Shown here piece after piece: positions 23,901 to 35,900 of a stretch of DNA of 64,000 nt. Each line of letters starts with the position of its first letter. The first letter of the stretch is position 1. This DNA comes from Papilionanthe hookeriana x Papilionanthe teres (taxonomy: Eukaryota; Streptophyta; Magnoliopsida; Asparagales; Orchidaceae). A model generated the notes under the pieces. That model was given only the letters and a program-made list of their open reading frames with translations. It searched no databases and was not told the DNA's origin. A program made the translations under genes and the position numbers. The stretch lies in NCBI GenBank assembly GCA_022702705.1, contig CM040428.1:54429198-54493197 (forward strand), written 5' to 3'.

Positions 23901-26900
23901 TTTCATGTTTGTCCCAATAAAAATGTATTTAAAAATTGCACCCAGAGTGATCTAGGGAAGGTTTATTTGAGATATAACAAAGCCTGCAGTATATAGTAGG
24001 AAATGGTGATGTTGATATCAAGTTGTCGAATAAAACAGTCTGGAAGCTTATTGAAGTTAGACATGTTCCAAGTTGAAGAGAAACTCATCCTTGTGAGTCA
24101 GTTGACAAAGTTATGACTTGTAACTAATTTTATAAGTGATTCGTGGAAGGTGACTAGGGACACATTAGTTATGGATCGGGGCAACATTGAAGGCACCATT
24201 TATCTTATCAATGAAATAACATATTTCATCAGGAGCACGAACATCCGTAGCATCAGAAATTCATCAAGAGCAGGGACGTCACTTTCAATGAATTAGAGAT
24301 GTCAAGAACATGGTCAGAACTCAGGACAATCTGTCAGCTACTTTTGAAGAATCCATATATGTTGAGATGGATGATACCGGTGATCATGAAGGTGAAGAAA
24401 GAAGAAGTGCTCAATAAGGAGCACTAGAAGTTTCCATTTCCACCTGCTACAGAAGTCAGAAGATTCAGTAGAGTGATACGACCCATACACATGTATTCTT
24501 CTTCTTTACACTATTTGTTTCTAACTGATAGCGGTGAATCAGAGTGCTTTAAGTAGGCCACTCAAGTTGAAGATTCAAGGGAGTGGAAGCTCATCATGGA
24601 TGAAGAAATGCATTCTTTAGAGTCAAATCAGACTTGGGCTTTGATGGTACTACCAAATGACAAAAGAGCACTACACAACAAGTGGATCAACAGGCTGAAA
24701 GAGGAGTCAGATAGTAGCAAGCACTATAAGGCAAGACTTGTTATGAAAGGTTTCCAACAAAGGGAATGAGTGGATTATACAGAGATCTTCTCCATAGTGG
24801 TGAAGATGACGGTTGTCAGGGTTGTGCTGAGTCTGGTAGCAAAAGAATATCTACACCTGAAACAAATTGATGTAAAAACAACTTTCTTACGTGGAGATCT
24901 GGAGGACGAGGTATACATGGTGCAACCACAAGGTTACAAGGTTCTAGACAAAGAATGTTTGGTTTGCAGATTGAAGAGGAGCCTCTATGGCTTGAAGGAG
25001 GCCCTGAGACAGTGCTACGAAAGGTTTGACAGGTTCATGTCAGACAATGAGTACATGAAGTGCCATGCAGACCACTGTTGCTTCAGTGACCACTTTGATA
25101 ACTATTATATTTTGCTTCTTTGTATGTGTGGATGACGTCGATTGCGAGGACGAGATATGAAGAAAATCGGGAACTTGAAGAATCAATTATAAAGTGAGTT
25201 TGAGATGAAGAATTTAAGTCCAATCAGGAAGAGCTTCAAGATGAGAATCAACAGAGACAGTAGTGCAGAAACACTAAAGTTGTCTCAGGTAGAGTATATT
25301 GAGAAGATCCTACAGAGGTTCAACAAGAGTGAGGCGAAACTAGTTAGCACTCCCTTGGGTAATAACTTCAAACTATCTAATGAGCTATCGTCAAGGTCTG
25401 AAGCACAACAAGCACATATGGAAAAAACTCTGTATGTTTCAGCAGTTGGAAGTTTGATGTTTGTGATGATTTGTACCAGACCAGATATTGTATGTGCAGT
25501 AGGAGTGGTTAGCAAACATCATAGGTAGTAAAGTGGATTCTTAGGTATTTGAGGGGAACATTCAACAAGACACTTTGCTATGGAAGTACAAGGATCAGTC
25601 TACAGAGATTTGTAGATTCAGATCCGACAGTAGATGTGGACAGTAGGAGAAGTACAACAGTGTATCTTTACATTAGGGAATAAGGTGGTGAGTTGAGTTT
25701 CCAGGTTACAGAAGATCGTTGCACTTTCAACTACGTAGGCCGAATATATTGTTATCAGTGAGGCTAGCAAGGAGATGATTTGACTATATAGTATCATGGC
25801 AGAATTGGGCAATGGAGCAGGGGATTGGAAAACTCTACAGTGACAGTATGAGTGCAATTCATCTTGCTAAGAATATTATTTTTCATGTCAGGATGAGACA
25901 TATTCAGCTGAGCTATTATTTTATTTGCTATCTTCTTGAAGGTGGGCAGTTATTCTTGGAGAAGATACACACAGCTTAGAATCCTGCGGATATATTAACA
26001 TGGGGGTGACTATTGAGAAATTAAATCTATGCTTGGCTTCAGTTGGGTTTCATGGAGTTTGAGACCGAGGGTGAGCCACACTGCGGTACGTGATCATGGT
26101 AAGTGACTATGAAAGCTATTCAGATGGAGCTGCAGGTACATAAGACTGATGCTCGGTGCTATTGTCTCCAAGTGGAAGATCATTATGGTGTGGAGTCGAA
26201 GCAGACATCAGAGAAGCTTGCGCATATGCGCCAGCTTATGGGCCCATATTCGCCCATCATATGACGCAAGACAACAAGGTTGGTGCATATGCGCCACATT
26301 GGGGTGCAAGCATAGGTACTTAAGCACCCAATGTGTTGGGCGTGATTTTCTACTTCTTGAGAGCTTGGCGCTTAGGCGCCAAGTCTGGGCGCATAAGCAC
26401 CAGAAGCGGTTGATTTTGGGATTTCGGTTTTTAATCCTGATTTCTAGCAGGTTTCGCGAAGGCTTGGTTTTTCATACTTATGTATTCTTCGACGAGCATC
26501 CCAACAAAGGAGAGAAGTATCGAAGAGGTGGATTTCAATGATTCAAGGTGATTTTTGCTTCAGATCAGAGAGGGAAGATTGTGAAGCGTGTTCTGTAAGT
26601 TTCTTTATTTAGAGAGTAAATTCTGTGAGTACTTTGTAAACATTTTCTAAAATTCATAGGGGAATTTATGGTGGTGTGGTTCCCCTGGTTTTTTTCCATT
26701 CTCAGGGTTGTCCACGTAAATTTTCGTGTGCTTTTCTGGTTGCTTTGATTGTGATTTCTACTTAGAGTTTGTTCCAATTTTCTTGAACTGCTGCTATCCC
26801 ATTATTCCACTGTGGTTCAGTTTTTAATTGATCCTAAGCTCCAATAAAGTTGAGAATTGTTCATGTATTTCCCTATCAATTGAGTGGTATGCATGTAATG

Positions 26901-29900
26901 ATCCGATGAAAGAGAAACCAGTTAGTGCTTGCGTCACTGGTACCCTTTGCTGTTGCAAATGTAAGGAAAAAAATAACATAAACATTTATTAGATTGCTGA
27001 TTGGTATTTTAGATTAAGAAGAAGAATTTCACTTATTTTTGGAGCAGGGGAATCAGGAATGCTTAATAGAAAATAAGGGCACATCTCTCTCAAAAATAGT
27101 GGCCATTTCTTGTTTTCTGACAAACCCAATAGTAACACAGCTAAGTTCTCGTATGGAATGGACTTTTCTTTTTGAGAAATTTACATTCATACCACATAAT
27201 TCCTATGTATTTACATATCTAACACTCAAACTTTAATATTTAGACTTATAACACTTTGGTGTTATAAACTAATGCATTAAAAAATGTATTTCACTTTTTA
27301 AAAAAATGATGATGGTGGTATTTTTAATGTGATTTTAATGATTGCAGTGGTATGCATGTAAATATGAATTTTTAGTTATGAAATATGTAAAATAAAAGCC
27401 CCTTTTTTCATGGTCAGATGGTTGATACTATCAAGTGTGCTCTACAAGTAAAAAAATCTCCTAAGTTTAAGTTTAGGATTATAGAATTCATTAAAAGAGC
27501 ACTAGCTATCCAACACCATAGGATATAAATTTTCTGATTATTAAGGAATAATTCCTCATCAAATTGTCGAATGGCTTTGATAGGGACTCTACAAAGTTCA
27601 TCTCTGTTCTCACAGAATTCATAAAAATTGACCATGATTAAATAATTGTCTAATAATACTATGCCTTAGTTCAATATGCCTGCTCTTAACATAGGATTGG
27701 GAATTTTACATATGTGCAGTACAATTCTTATGTATTTATATATCTTGCACCCAAAGTTTGATATTTACACTTATAATACCTTGGTATCATAAACCTATGC
27801 ATAAAAAGGTGTATTTCACTTTTAAAAAGATAGTAATGATGGTATTTTTTATGTTATATTCAATAGTTAAGTGGTATGCATGTAAATATGAATGTTTATA
27901 TGTTAGATATGTAAATAAATAAGAATTGTGATATATGTATGTAAATGATCCTATAGGATTTGTTACCTTAGAAGTTTGCAATTACAATGAAGAGATATAA
28001 GAGCAATTAGAATCTATTTTCAACATATGCGATGCAAGGTCTAGAGCAAGTCATAAGATATATCACACTATAAATTATTTATGAATGCTCATGTTGAGAA
28101 ACACTCACCTGAAATTCTCGTTCAATAGAGAATTTGGAACATCCAGAGTCTTATGTACCAAGCACTACTTATTAGGTGCTTCTGAACCTTGCAACTTAAC
28201 ATTCATCTATTTAAGCATTATATGTTCTCTTTCTACATTACATCCTCGAAAGCAATTGTGAATTACCTCATGATTTTATTTGTGGGAGTTTAGAGAACTA
28301 AATTTATTTTCAACCTCAATGCTAAAGATTTTGAATTTTTCTTCTATTACAACTTCCCAAGTAAATATAATTTAGTGCACCTTTATTTGTCATTGAAAGT
28401 CGTACAATAACTTTTTTTCATTTATAGTAAGTGCGGATTTTGTGTAACACAAACCAAAATGGATCAAACCAAGCAGCACATTTCTTTCTAATGCATAGGT
28501 TTGCATGTCGTTTTCTTTGTTTTGTTCCCTATATGGCATGTTTCCAGTTTCACTAAACACTATTTTCCAAAATGTCAACTTCATGCATTTTCTTAGTGTA
28601 GAGAAAATTCACGTGTCTCACTTGATCCTGCCATAAATCATCTAAATAAATAAAAGCAGGACTTCCATTGATGTTTTCTGGCATTCCTTATTTAATTCAC
28701 TAACAATAATATGATAATGTTGAAATATCTTTCTTATCAGACTATTAATAGGCCTACCGCAACTGTTTTTACACCAGCATCCTTAACAAGGTTTAATTTG
28801 CAAATTATAAAATAATTCTTAAACATGATATTTAACATGATTCTCCAGCAAAAATTATCAACATTTTTCAGTTTAATAATTTTAGCAAAATAATTGTCAC
28901 AACCCTCTTTTGTCCTCAGCTTAGTTATAGCTTAATCAACACCATAAATATCTAAACGGATAAAAAATTTAATTAGCTAATTCGTAAAGTATCATTTCGT
29001 AAATGTTTCTGTTTTCTGTATCAGCAACAGTAATCATGGCAGCCTTCTTACAACTGAATTAGATTGTGAAAGGACTGTATAACCGGTATTATGAATATAA
29101 TGTGAATGACAGAAACTAAGCCTGTGTTTGGATGATAGGGATTTGAGTTAAAGAAAATAAGAAAAGATTCAAATTTGACTTATATTTAATGGTAATTTAA
29201 TTTCATGCACTTCATTTCAATCTAAACTATACTAGATGTACATCCAGATCTAAGCACTTGTAATTTTATCACCTTTTTTTTCACTTTATTGCATCCTTTT
29301 AGCATGTTTTTCAAGGTATTAACAATTATAGTTAATTAGTGATGCAATGGAAAGGGAAATATGCCAACAGATTACAGCTTAATATTTGATATTCTTTTAT
29401 AGGTGAATAGTTAGCAAGCTTGTTTTAAACATATTTTCATTTAGCGTTTCAATGAATTATGTTTTTTGTTTAAAGCAGCAGATATATTGGGCGCAACAGA
29501 GCTTCGAGGTCCTATGAATTTTCATTATCGTGATCTGAAATCTGCAACAAATAATTTTAGTGAAGAAAACAAACTGGGTGAAGGAGGATTTGGTCAAGTG
29601 TACAAGGTAAAACCAAGCCAGAGTAGCCCTTGCAGCCTTCGTAGATTTTTATGGCCTTAGAATTAATTTGCAGTTCTGTCCAAACATTTATATAAAGAAT
29701 CAAATTTTCTTTCTACTTTTTGACAATTTTCATAAAAAAATACCATTTAAAATCCCTTTGGCAGGGCACACTAAAGAATGGAAAAATAATTGCTGTGAAA
29801 AAGTTGGCAATGACTCAGTCAAAGAATGTGAAAGCAAGCTTTCTAAGTGAGGTGAAGCTTATAAGCAATGTTCATCATCAGAACTTGCTTCGATTGCTTG

Positions 29901-32900
29901 GCTGTTCTACGAAAAGTGCTGAGCTTTTTCTTGTCTATGAATACATGGCAAATGGCAGTCTTGACAAGTTCTTATATGGTAAGATTCCTTTCAGTTTCTT
30001 CTCTGAAATTAGAGCTGGAATATAATTTGGAGTATCTACTTGTTATAATGTATATTGAAGTGACATGCTAATTGCCTAATAATAAATTGCCAGCTCCATG
30101 GAATGCTTGGCTGACAAAATTTCCAAAATCATACATGCAATCATGAACCACCAACTTCACTTGTTCAGTTGAGTACATTGTCATGAATTAACTTTCTTCA
30201 AGCTAATCATGCGGGCTTAGCACACTTTTTTGGAGACAACTCAACCTAAATTTCAAGAATACCAAGCTAGAACATTGAGAACTCAAGAGGGGATAAGAAA
30301 TTAAGAAGAGAAAGCTTTAATATATAGCGCTTTGGGAGAACTCTACAAGGCTAAGAACTTTTATTATTTTTTTTCTTGAATGATTTACAAATGAGATCTT
30401 ATCTCCTAATTATAAGCGCCCACCTTATAGTAATTTTTAGATTATAATCTGTGTAAAGGATTTTATAATACTCCACACTATTTCTATACATCCAAAATAT
30501 TTTTGAGAGTTCTAGAGATTTGATCTTTTATTGTCTTCTAATTGTGTCTAAATTCTGTAGAATCATCTGAATATGATGGTTTATTCCAGATCTTTCTAGA
30601 AGATTTTGACTTTTCTCAAAAAATTATCCAAAAAGAATGTGATTAGCTCCTTGCCCATTAGCTGGATGTGACATCCTCATGGTAATCTTGGATGTTCTCT
30701 TTGATTTGTTATGGTGCATCCTCAAACTCCCAAGTAGCTTTTAGTTTTTGGCAGTTCATTCCATTTGGTACATTTGGCAGACTACATCAATGAATGATTG
30801 GATCAGCAAGTATTTCATTCACATCTTTATCAAAAGAAGTGATTGTTGTTGTTGGTGCTCTCTTAGATATTCCCTTGATGGATCTTTCGTGTCCTCAAGA
30901 TATGGCCTTAACATGCTTACATGAAAAGCTATATGAATCTTTAGTTTGGTGGGACATGGAGTTTGTAGGAAATCTTTCTTATACTTTTTTCTACTTTGAA
31001 AGGTCCCTCGTATTTACATTGTAACCTTTTGGCATCTTCTTAGACATATTTTATTGTTGTGGTAGGATTTTTAGTAATAAAAGGTTTCATTCCTTAAACT
31101 CCACGTATCTCTTTTTCTTATTTATTGATTTTTTCATCCGTCTTGCAATTTTGTGTGCTGCCACTCGAGTGAAGTCAGCTTGCTTATGCCAAATTTTAGT
31201 GAATCAAAATGTAGCTGCCAGCTGGATTTTTTTCTCATATTGAGCGGCAAGTGATAGAGGGGTTAATTGTTGTTGTCCCATGATAATTTCAAGAGGACTT
31301 ACTTCTAGCTTCGCTTTGTTGGATGTAGGAGACCTGTGCGATGACAATTTTGGCCTAATCTTGTTAATTGACACTCACAATATCATAAGTATGACACCAA
31401 TAAAGCATTAAACATTTCATTTTGTACTTTACTTTGAGGGTGAAAGCTTGTAGAAAAGTTTAATTCAGATATTAGAATTTTGAACTACTCTATCCAAAAT
31501 CTTTCAATTAAGAGAAAATCTCAATCACTAAAAATTTTCTTTAGGACTCTCCATAACTTGGTCACGTTGTGGAGAAATAACATGGCGGCTTTGTTAGCCT
31601 TGCAATCAATTAGGGTGACAATAAAGGTTGCATATTTGATATGAACCAAGTAATATGAGGCACTAACAAATCACACAAGTATATATGCTGAATAAGCAGT
31701 ATATAGAACTAAGCTCCGTGTATCTATCTTATAGGGAATTAGTAAAATCCCAAAATGAAAAAGATATTCTAGCCTATTGATTTTGGGCCTAGTCTGAATG
31801 TTCGAAATTTGGTATTATATAAAGTTGTCTATCTTCATTTTTTAAAACATGTGGTAATGAAGTGGGTGTTCAAGAGAGGACTCAGGTGCAAGAGAATTCT
31901 CTTTTGGATCTGCCTTGCAGAATTAAAGGTTTAAAAAGTTGATTCTAAAGCATGAAACAGGAGCACCCTCTTCCTTATCCCCTTCCTAGAGTCTAAGAAA
32001 TTTTAGCTGGTAAACTAGTTTAGTTCCCTAAATCTAGTGACAAGCCCAAGATTTAATTTCTCCCTATAAGTTTGCACAAATTCAGAGGTCTCCCTATAAG
32101 TTTGCACAAATTCAGAGGCAACATCCCTATTCCCCTAAATCCATATAGTTAAACTAATCATTCCACCTAATATTATTCTGGATCTCATAGTTCACGATGA
32201 CTCTTAACTATTGTACTGGCCAGTAAGAATATAAATTACGTTTTCATGGTTAGTACAGCACTATATATGAATTCCGATATAAATCACCCAAAGCATTTTA
32301 ATCCTATCATTCCCACAGTATCAATTTAAAGGAGAAGCTCACGAATCTTACTTGAAAACACAAACATGATGATCTTATAAATAAGTAACGTAGAAACTGT
32401 TGGATTTAGAACACTATTCACACTTCGAAATACTCTCAATATCTCCACATTCAGTTGCACTTTGATCCTTCTTCCTTCAAGTTCTCTCCACTGAAATCCT
32501 TGTCCAAAGGCTGTATATCTCACTGAAATGCTTGGAAAGAGCAGGCAAAAGGCCCTTGTTCCTTTCGCCAAACCTTATTTAAAGCTTTCTTGTGAAACGT
32601 CGCGTCTGAATATGTTCACCACAACCATGATGCTTCAAAATTCTTCAGACATTAGCAAGATAAAAATGAAGTCCACAGCGCCGCACCCATGGCCTCTCAG
32701 GTATAAGTAATGATTTTAACAAGCGCTCGGATTATAACTGGCCTGTTTTATCTTCTTGGCAGAAAGATAAGTTTGTATGTACTTTTCGATATCATCTCGC
32801 ATCCTTGGCAAATAGTGAGTAGACTTAACGAGCAACTTTGCGCTTCATTTCTGGATGTCCTGCCCATAAGGAGTCATAACACTCCTTATTTAACTCCTTT

Positions 32901-35900
32901 CTCAGATTACCTCATCTTGGTGCATATATATTTTTGGTATAAATGATATCTTTCTCTAGCTAAAATCTTCTGGTTTTACCCTGATCGATTAAGGCAATAA
33001 TGCTCTAAGCTTGAGGATTAGCCTTTAGTCTCTCCTTGATTTTGTCTGTTAGTGGGCCAGTGACTTGCGATAGGCTTGCTAGCCTAGCTTTTCTACTCAT
33101 TGCATCAGCTACCACATTCAACCTTCTTGGTTTGTACTCCATGACATAATCAAATTCAACTAGGAAGTGTTATTATCTTGCTTGTTGTGGACTCTATTTT
33201 TTTTGGGTTTGGCAATATTTTGTAGCAAAATTTGTCAGTCAAGATCACAAATTTTGAACCAAGTACGTAGTACCGCCATTTTCAAAGGCAGTGTATGATT
33301 GTGGTGATTTCCTTTTCTTTGTAATGTGTAACATCGTTATGATTGGCGATAGCTTGCGTGATTGCAGTCATTATTTAATACATTCAACTTCCTGCACGAC
33401 TTAAATTGAACTTTTCTTTTGAAATCGTATCTGAGGTTTAATGTCATGTTACTTGCAAGGACAGACATGAGTATAAATCTTATTGTCCGGCATTTGCTTT
33501 TTATTTATACATATTCTAGTTCAGTGCATGTTTCACTCATTTTAGACATTTAATATTCTTATGTTCTTGGCAGGTGAAATGAGTGGCACGCTCAACTGGA
33601 AACAAAGATTTGACGTAGTTGTTGGCATGGCCAAGGGGCTTGCATATCTGCATCAGGAATTTCATGTCTCCATCATTCATCGGGACATAAAATCTAGCAA
33701 TGTTCTCCTCGATGATAATTTCAGGCCAAAAATTGCTGATTTTGGGCTCGCAAGGCTCATGCCCGGCGATCAGAGTCATCTCAGCACCTATTTTGCTGGA
33801 ACATTGTATGTTTAGGCGTGTCATTTAAGCTTTGTAGATAAAACATCATATTATATACCTGCCACCTATGTATTTACATATCTAACACCTAAAATTATAC
33901 TTTTTCATGCATAGATACGGGGTATATATTTATGTAAAAATTGAAGTTTAAGTGTTAGATATGTAAATACATAAGAGTTGAGTGGTATGAGCGTAAATCT
34001 TCCTAGAAATATTAGTATGTGATTGTTTGCTTCTGAGCAGGGGATACATAGCACCCGAGTATGTTATTCATGGCGACTTGAGTGAGAAAGTTGATACATA
34101 CAGCTTTGGTGTCGTTGTCCTGGAAATTATAAGCGGACAGAGAGGCAGTGATTCCAAGGTTGAACCCGTGCCTCAGCATCTTCTTGAATTGGTAAGTTTT
34201 TTTCAAACCTTTATTTGCATTGATGCAGAAATCTGATGCTTGCATTATAGTTATTTGCCATATCCTCTAGTTTTAAGTTGTCTTTTTTTTTTTTTTTAAA
34301 TTTTTGGGTGGGATGTGGGGGGATAGTACATTCGCTTGAAATATTGTTATTTACAAAACTATCCAAATTTGATCTTAGTTGACAACTTTGTTGAAGTTAT
34401 TTATTAATTAAGTTAGTTGGCACTTACTGAATGACCTACTTAATCCTGAGCTTTGATAATCTAGAGTTTGTTAGAACTTGATTAAACTCTTGGTTCAGTA
34501 AATCCAACAAGGCTCCTGGATTTAAAAATTTGGCTTTCTTTTGTAATTAGTATTGTAATATTTATGCAGCCTAGTTTTGCTTAACTTATGCTAGTTAAGT
34601 ATTGGCAGCCTTGCTAAAGAGTAATAAAGACTTATCATTTTTATTATTATATCATTATTAATTATTTTCCTAACTAATTGAACAAAGTTAATATATAGTT
34701 GCTTTGTTAAGCTAACTAATCCAAGCATTAATTAGCCTATTTTAAGCATAATCATTACTTTAAACTATTATTTTATCATTAATTAGTTAGTCAACAAATA
34801 CCTTTCTCGGTAACTGAAATAAGTCTTATCTAAACCGTAATTAGTCTATTTAACTATTAATTAGTCAAACTAAACCATAATTGAAGTTTAAAGTAACATC
34901 ATTATTATCATTATTTTTTTTTGAATTAGTTAATAATTTTTAGGCTGATTATTTAGTCAGTTAATTGATTAGCTTTTGTCAGCTTAATTAAATCTAATTA
35001 AATCATAGTCTGTTTACTTATTAGATTGCTTAATAAAGTTTCCACATTCTAAACCCTAATGCCTTATTTGGAATGAGTTTTATTTAATTTTTTTTATTTT
35101 TTTAATACATTTGTTTAGTAAATTTTGACATATTTTTATTCTATTGTTTTTAAAAACAAAGCAATTTAGTTTTGAAAACATTTAGAACAACTTTTAGTTG
35201 GTTCAAGCGTTCTAAAAAAATTTTCAGTTTTTTTAAAAATTAAGTTGATTTGTTTTTAATGCTTAAAATATATTTTATTTCAAATAAAATAAAAACATGA
35301 ACAAAATAAACTAAAAATACAAAATAAAATAGTGGGCGTTTACATACCTAGGACACAATTCTTATGTATTTACATATCTAATATCAAAGGTTAATATTTA
35401 CAATATAGCACTTAAATATTTAATATCACATCAAAAATATTACAATCAAAATTTATCACACCAAACTGTTGTAAATGTAAATATGAAGATTTTGGTGTTA
35501 ATTATGTAATTATATAAGAATTCTGTGGTATGTAAATAAATTTCCTACAAAAAAGTGATCCTAGGCATGAAATTTATAAACGTAGAAATTATATAAGTTC
35601 AAATGTATAACGTGCTTGATATAAATTAAACCCTTGCATTATTAATTTAGCATTATACTTAGGGCATTTACTACATACCACACAATTTCTATGTATTTAC
35701 ATATCTAAAACCTAAACGTTCATAGTTATATGAATATCATTCAAATCTTTAACATCACATCAAAAATACCATCACAATTATCTTTTTAATGTGAAATACA
35801 CCATTTCACATATAGGTTTATGATACCAAGATGTTATAACTGCTAACATAGAATAATTGTGTGATACGTACATAAGCTTCACTTACAGCAATCACTTTAA

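Larger units (their letters stand above)
22338..26878 (+). mobile_element. Ty1/copia LTR retrotransposon, full length but decayed
   Basis: The 4.54-kb element is flanked by the 5-bp duplication ATTGA (22333-22337 and 26879-26883). LTRs are 22338-23039 and 26181-26878. A degenerate tRNA-primer site (ATCATTAGAGC) follows the left LTR, and a purine tract (AAGTGGAAGA) precedes the right one. Internal decayed genes, in order: gag from about 23078; a CCHC knuckle (CGKKRHFYKDC) near 23740, just after a stop; a protease motif (WIVDSS) near 23877; reverse transcriptase at about 24575-25130 (KQIDVKTTFLRGDLEDEVYM); and RNase H at about 25590-26000. The integrase core appears deleted, since protease gives way to an RT-proximal segment within about 400 bp. 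Many stops mean no mobility. It lies in the sense direction in CRK intron 2. Confidence 0.9.
22138..26904 (-). mobile_element. Fold-back MITE copy 18, split by the copia element
   Basis: The left part is 22138-22337 (AGATTTACATACATTCCAC to TACATGGGAATTGA). The right tip continues at 26884 (GTGGTATGCATGTAATGATCC). Removing the copia element and one ATTGA restores the usual GGAATTGAGTGGTATGCATG arm. Confidence 0.88.
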
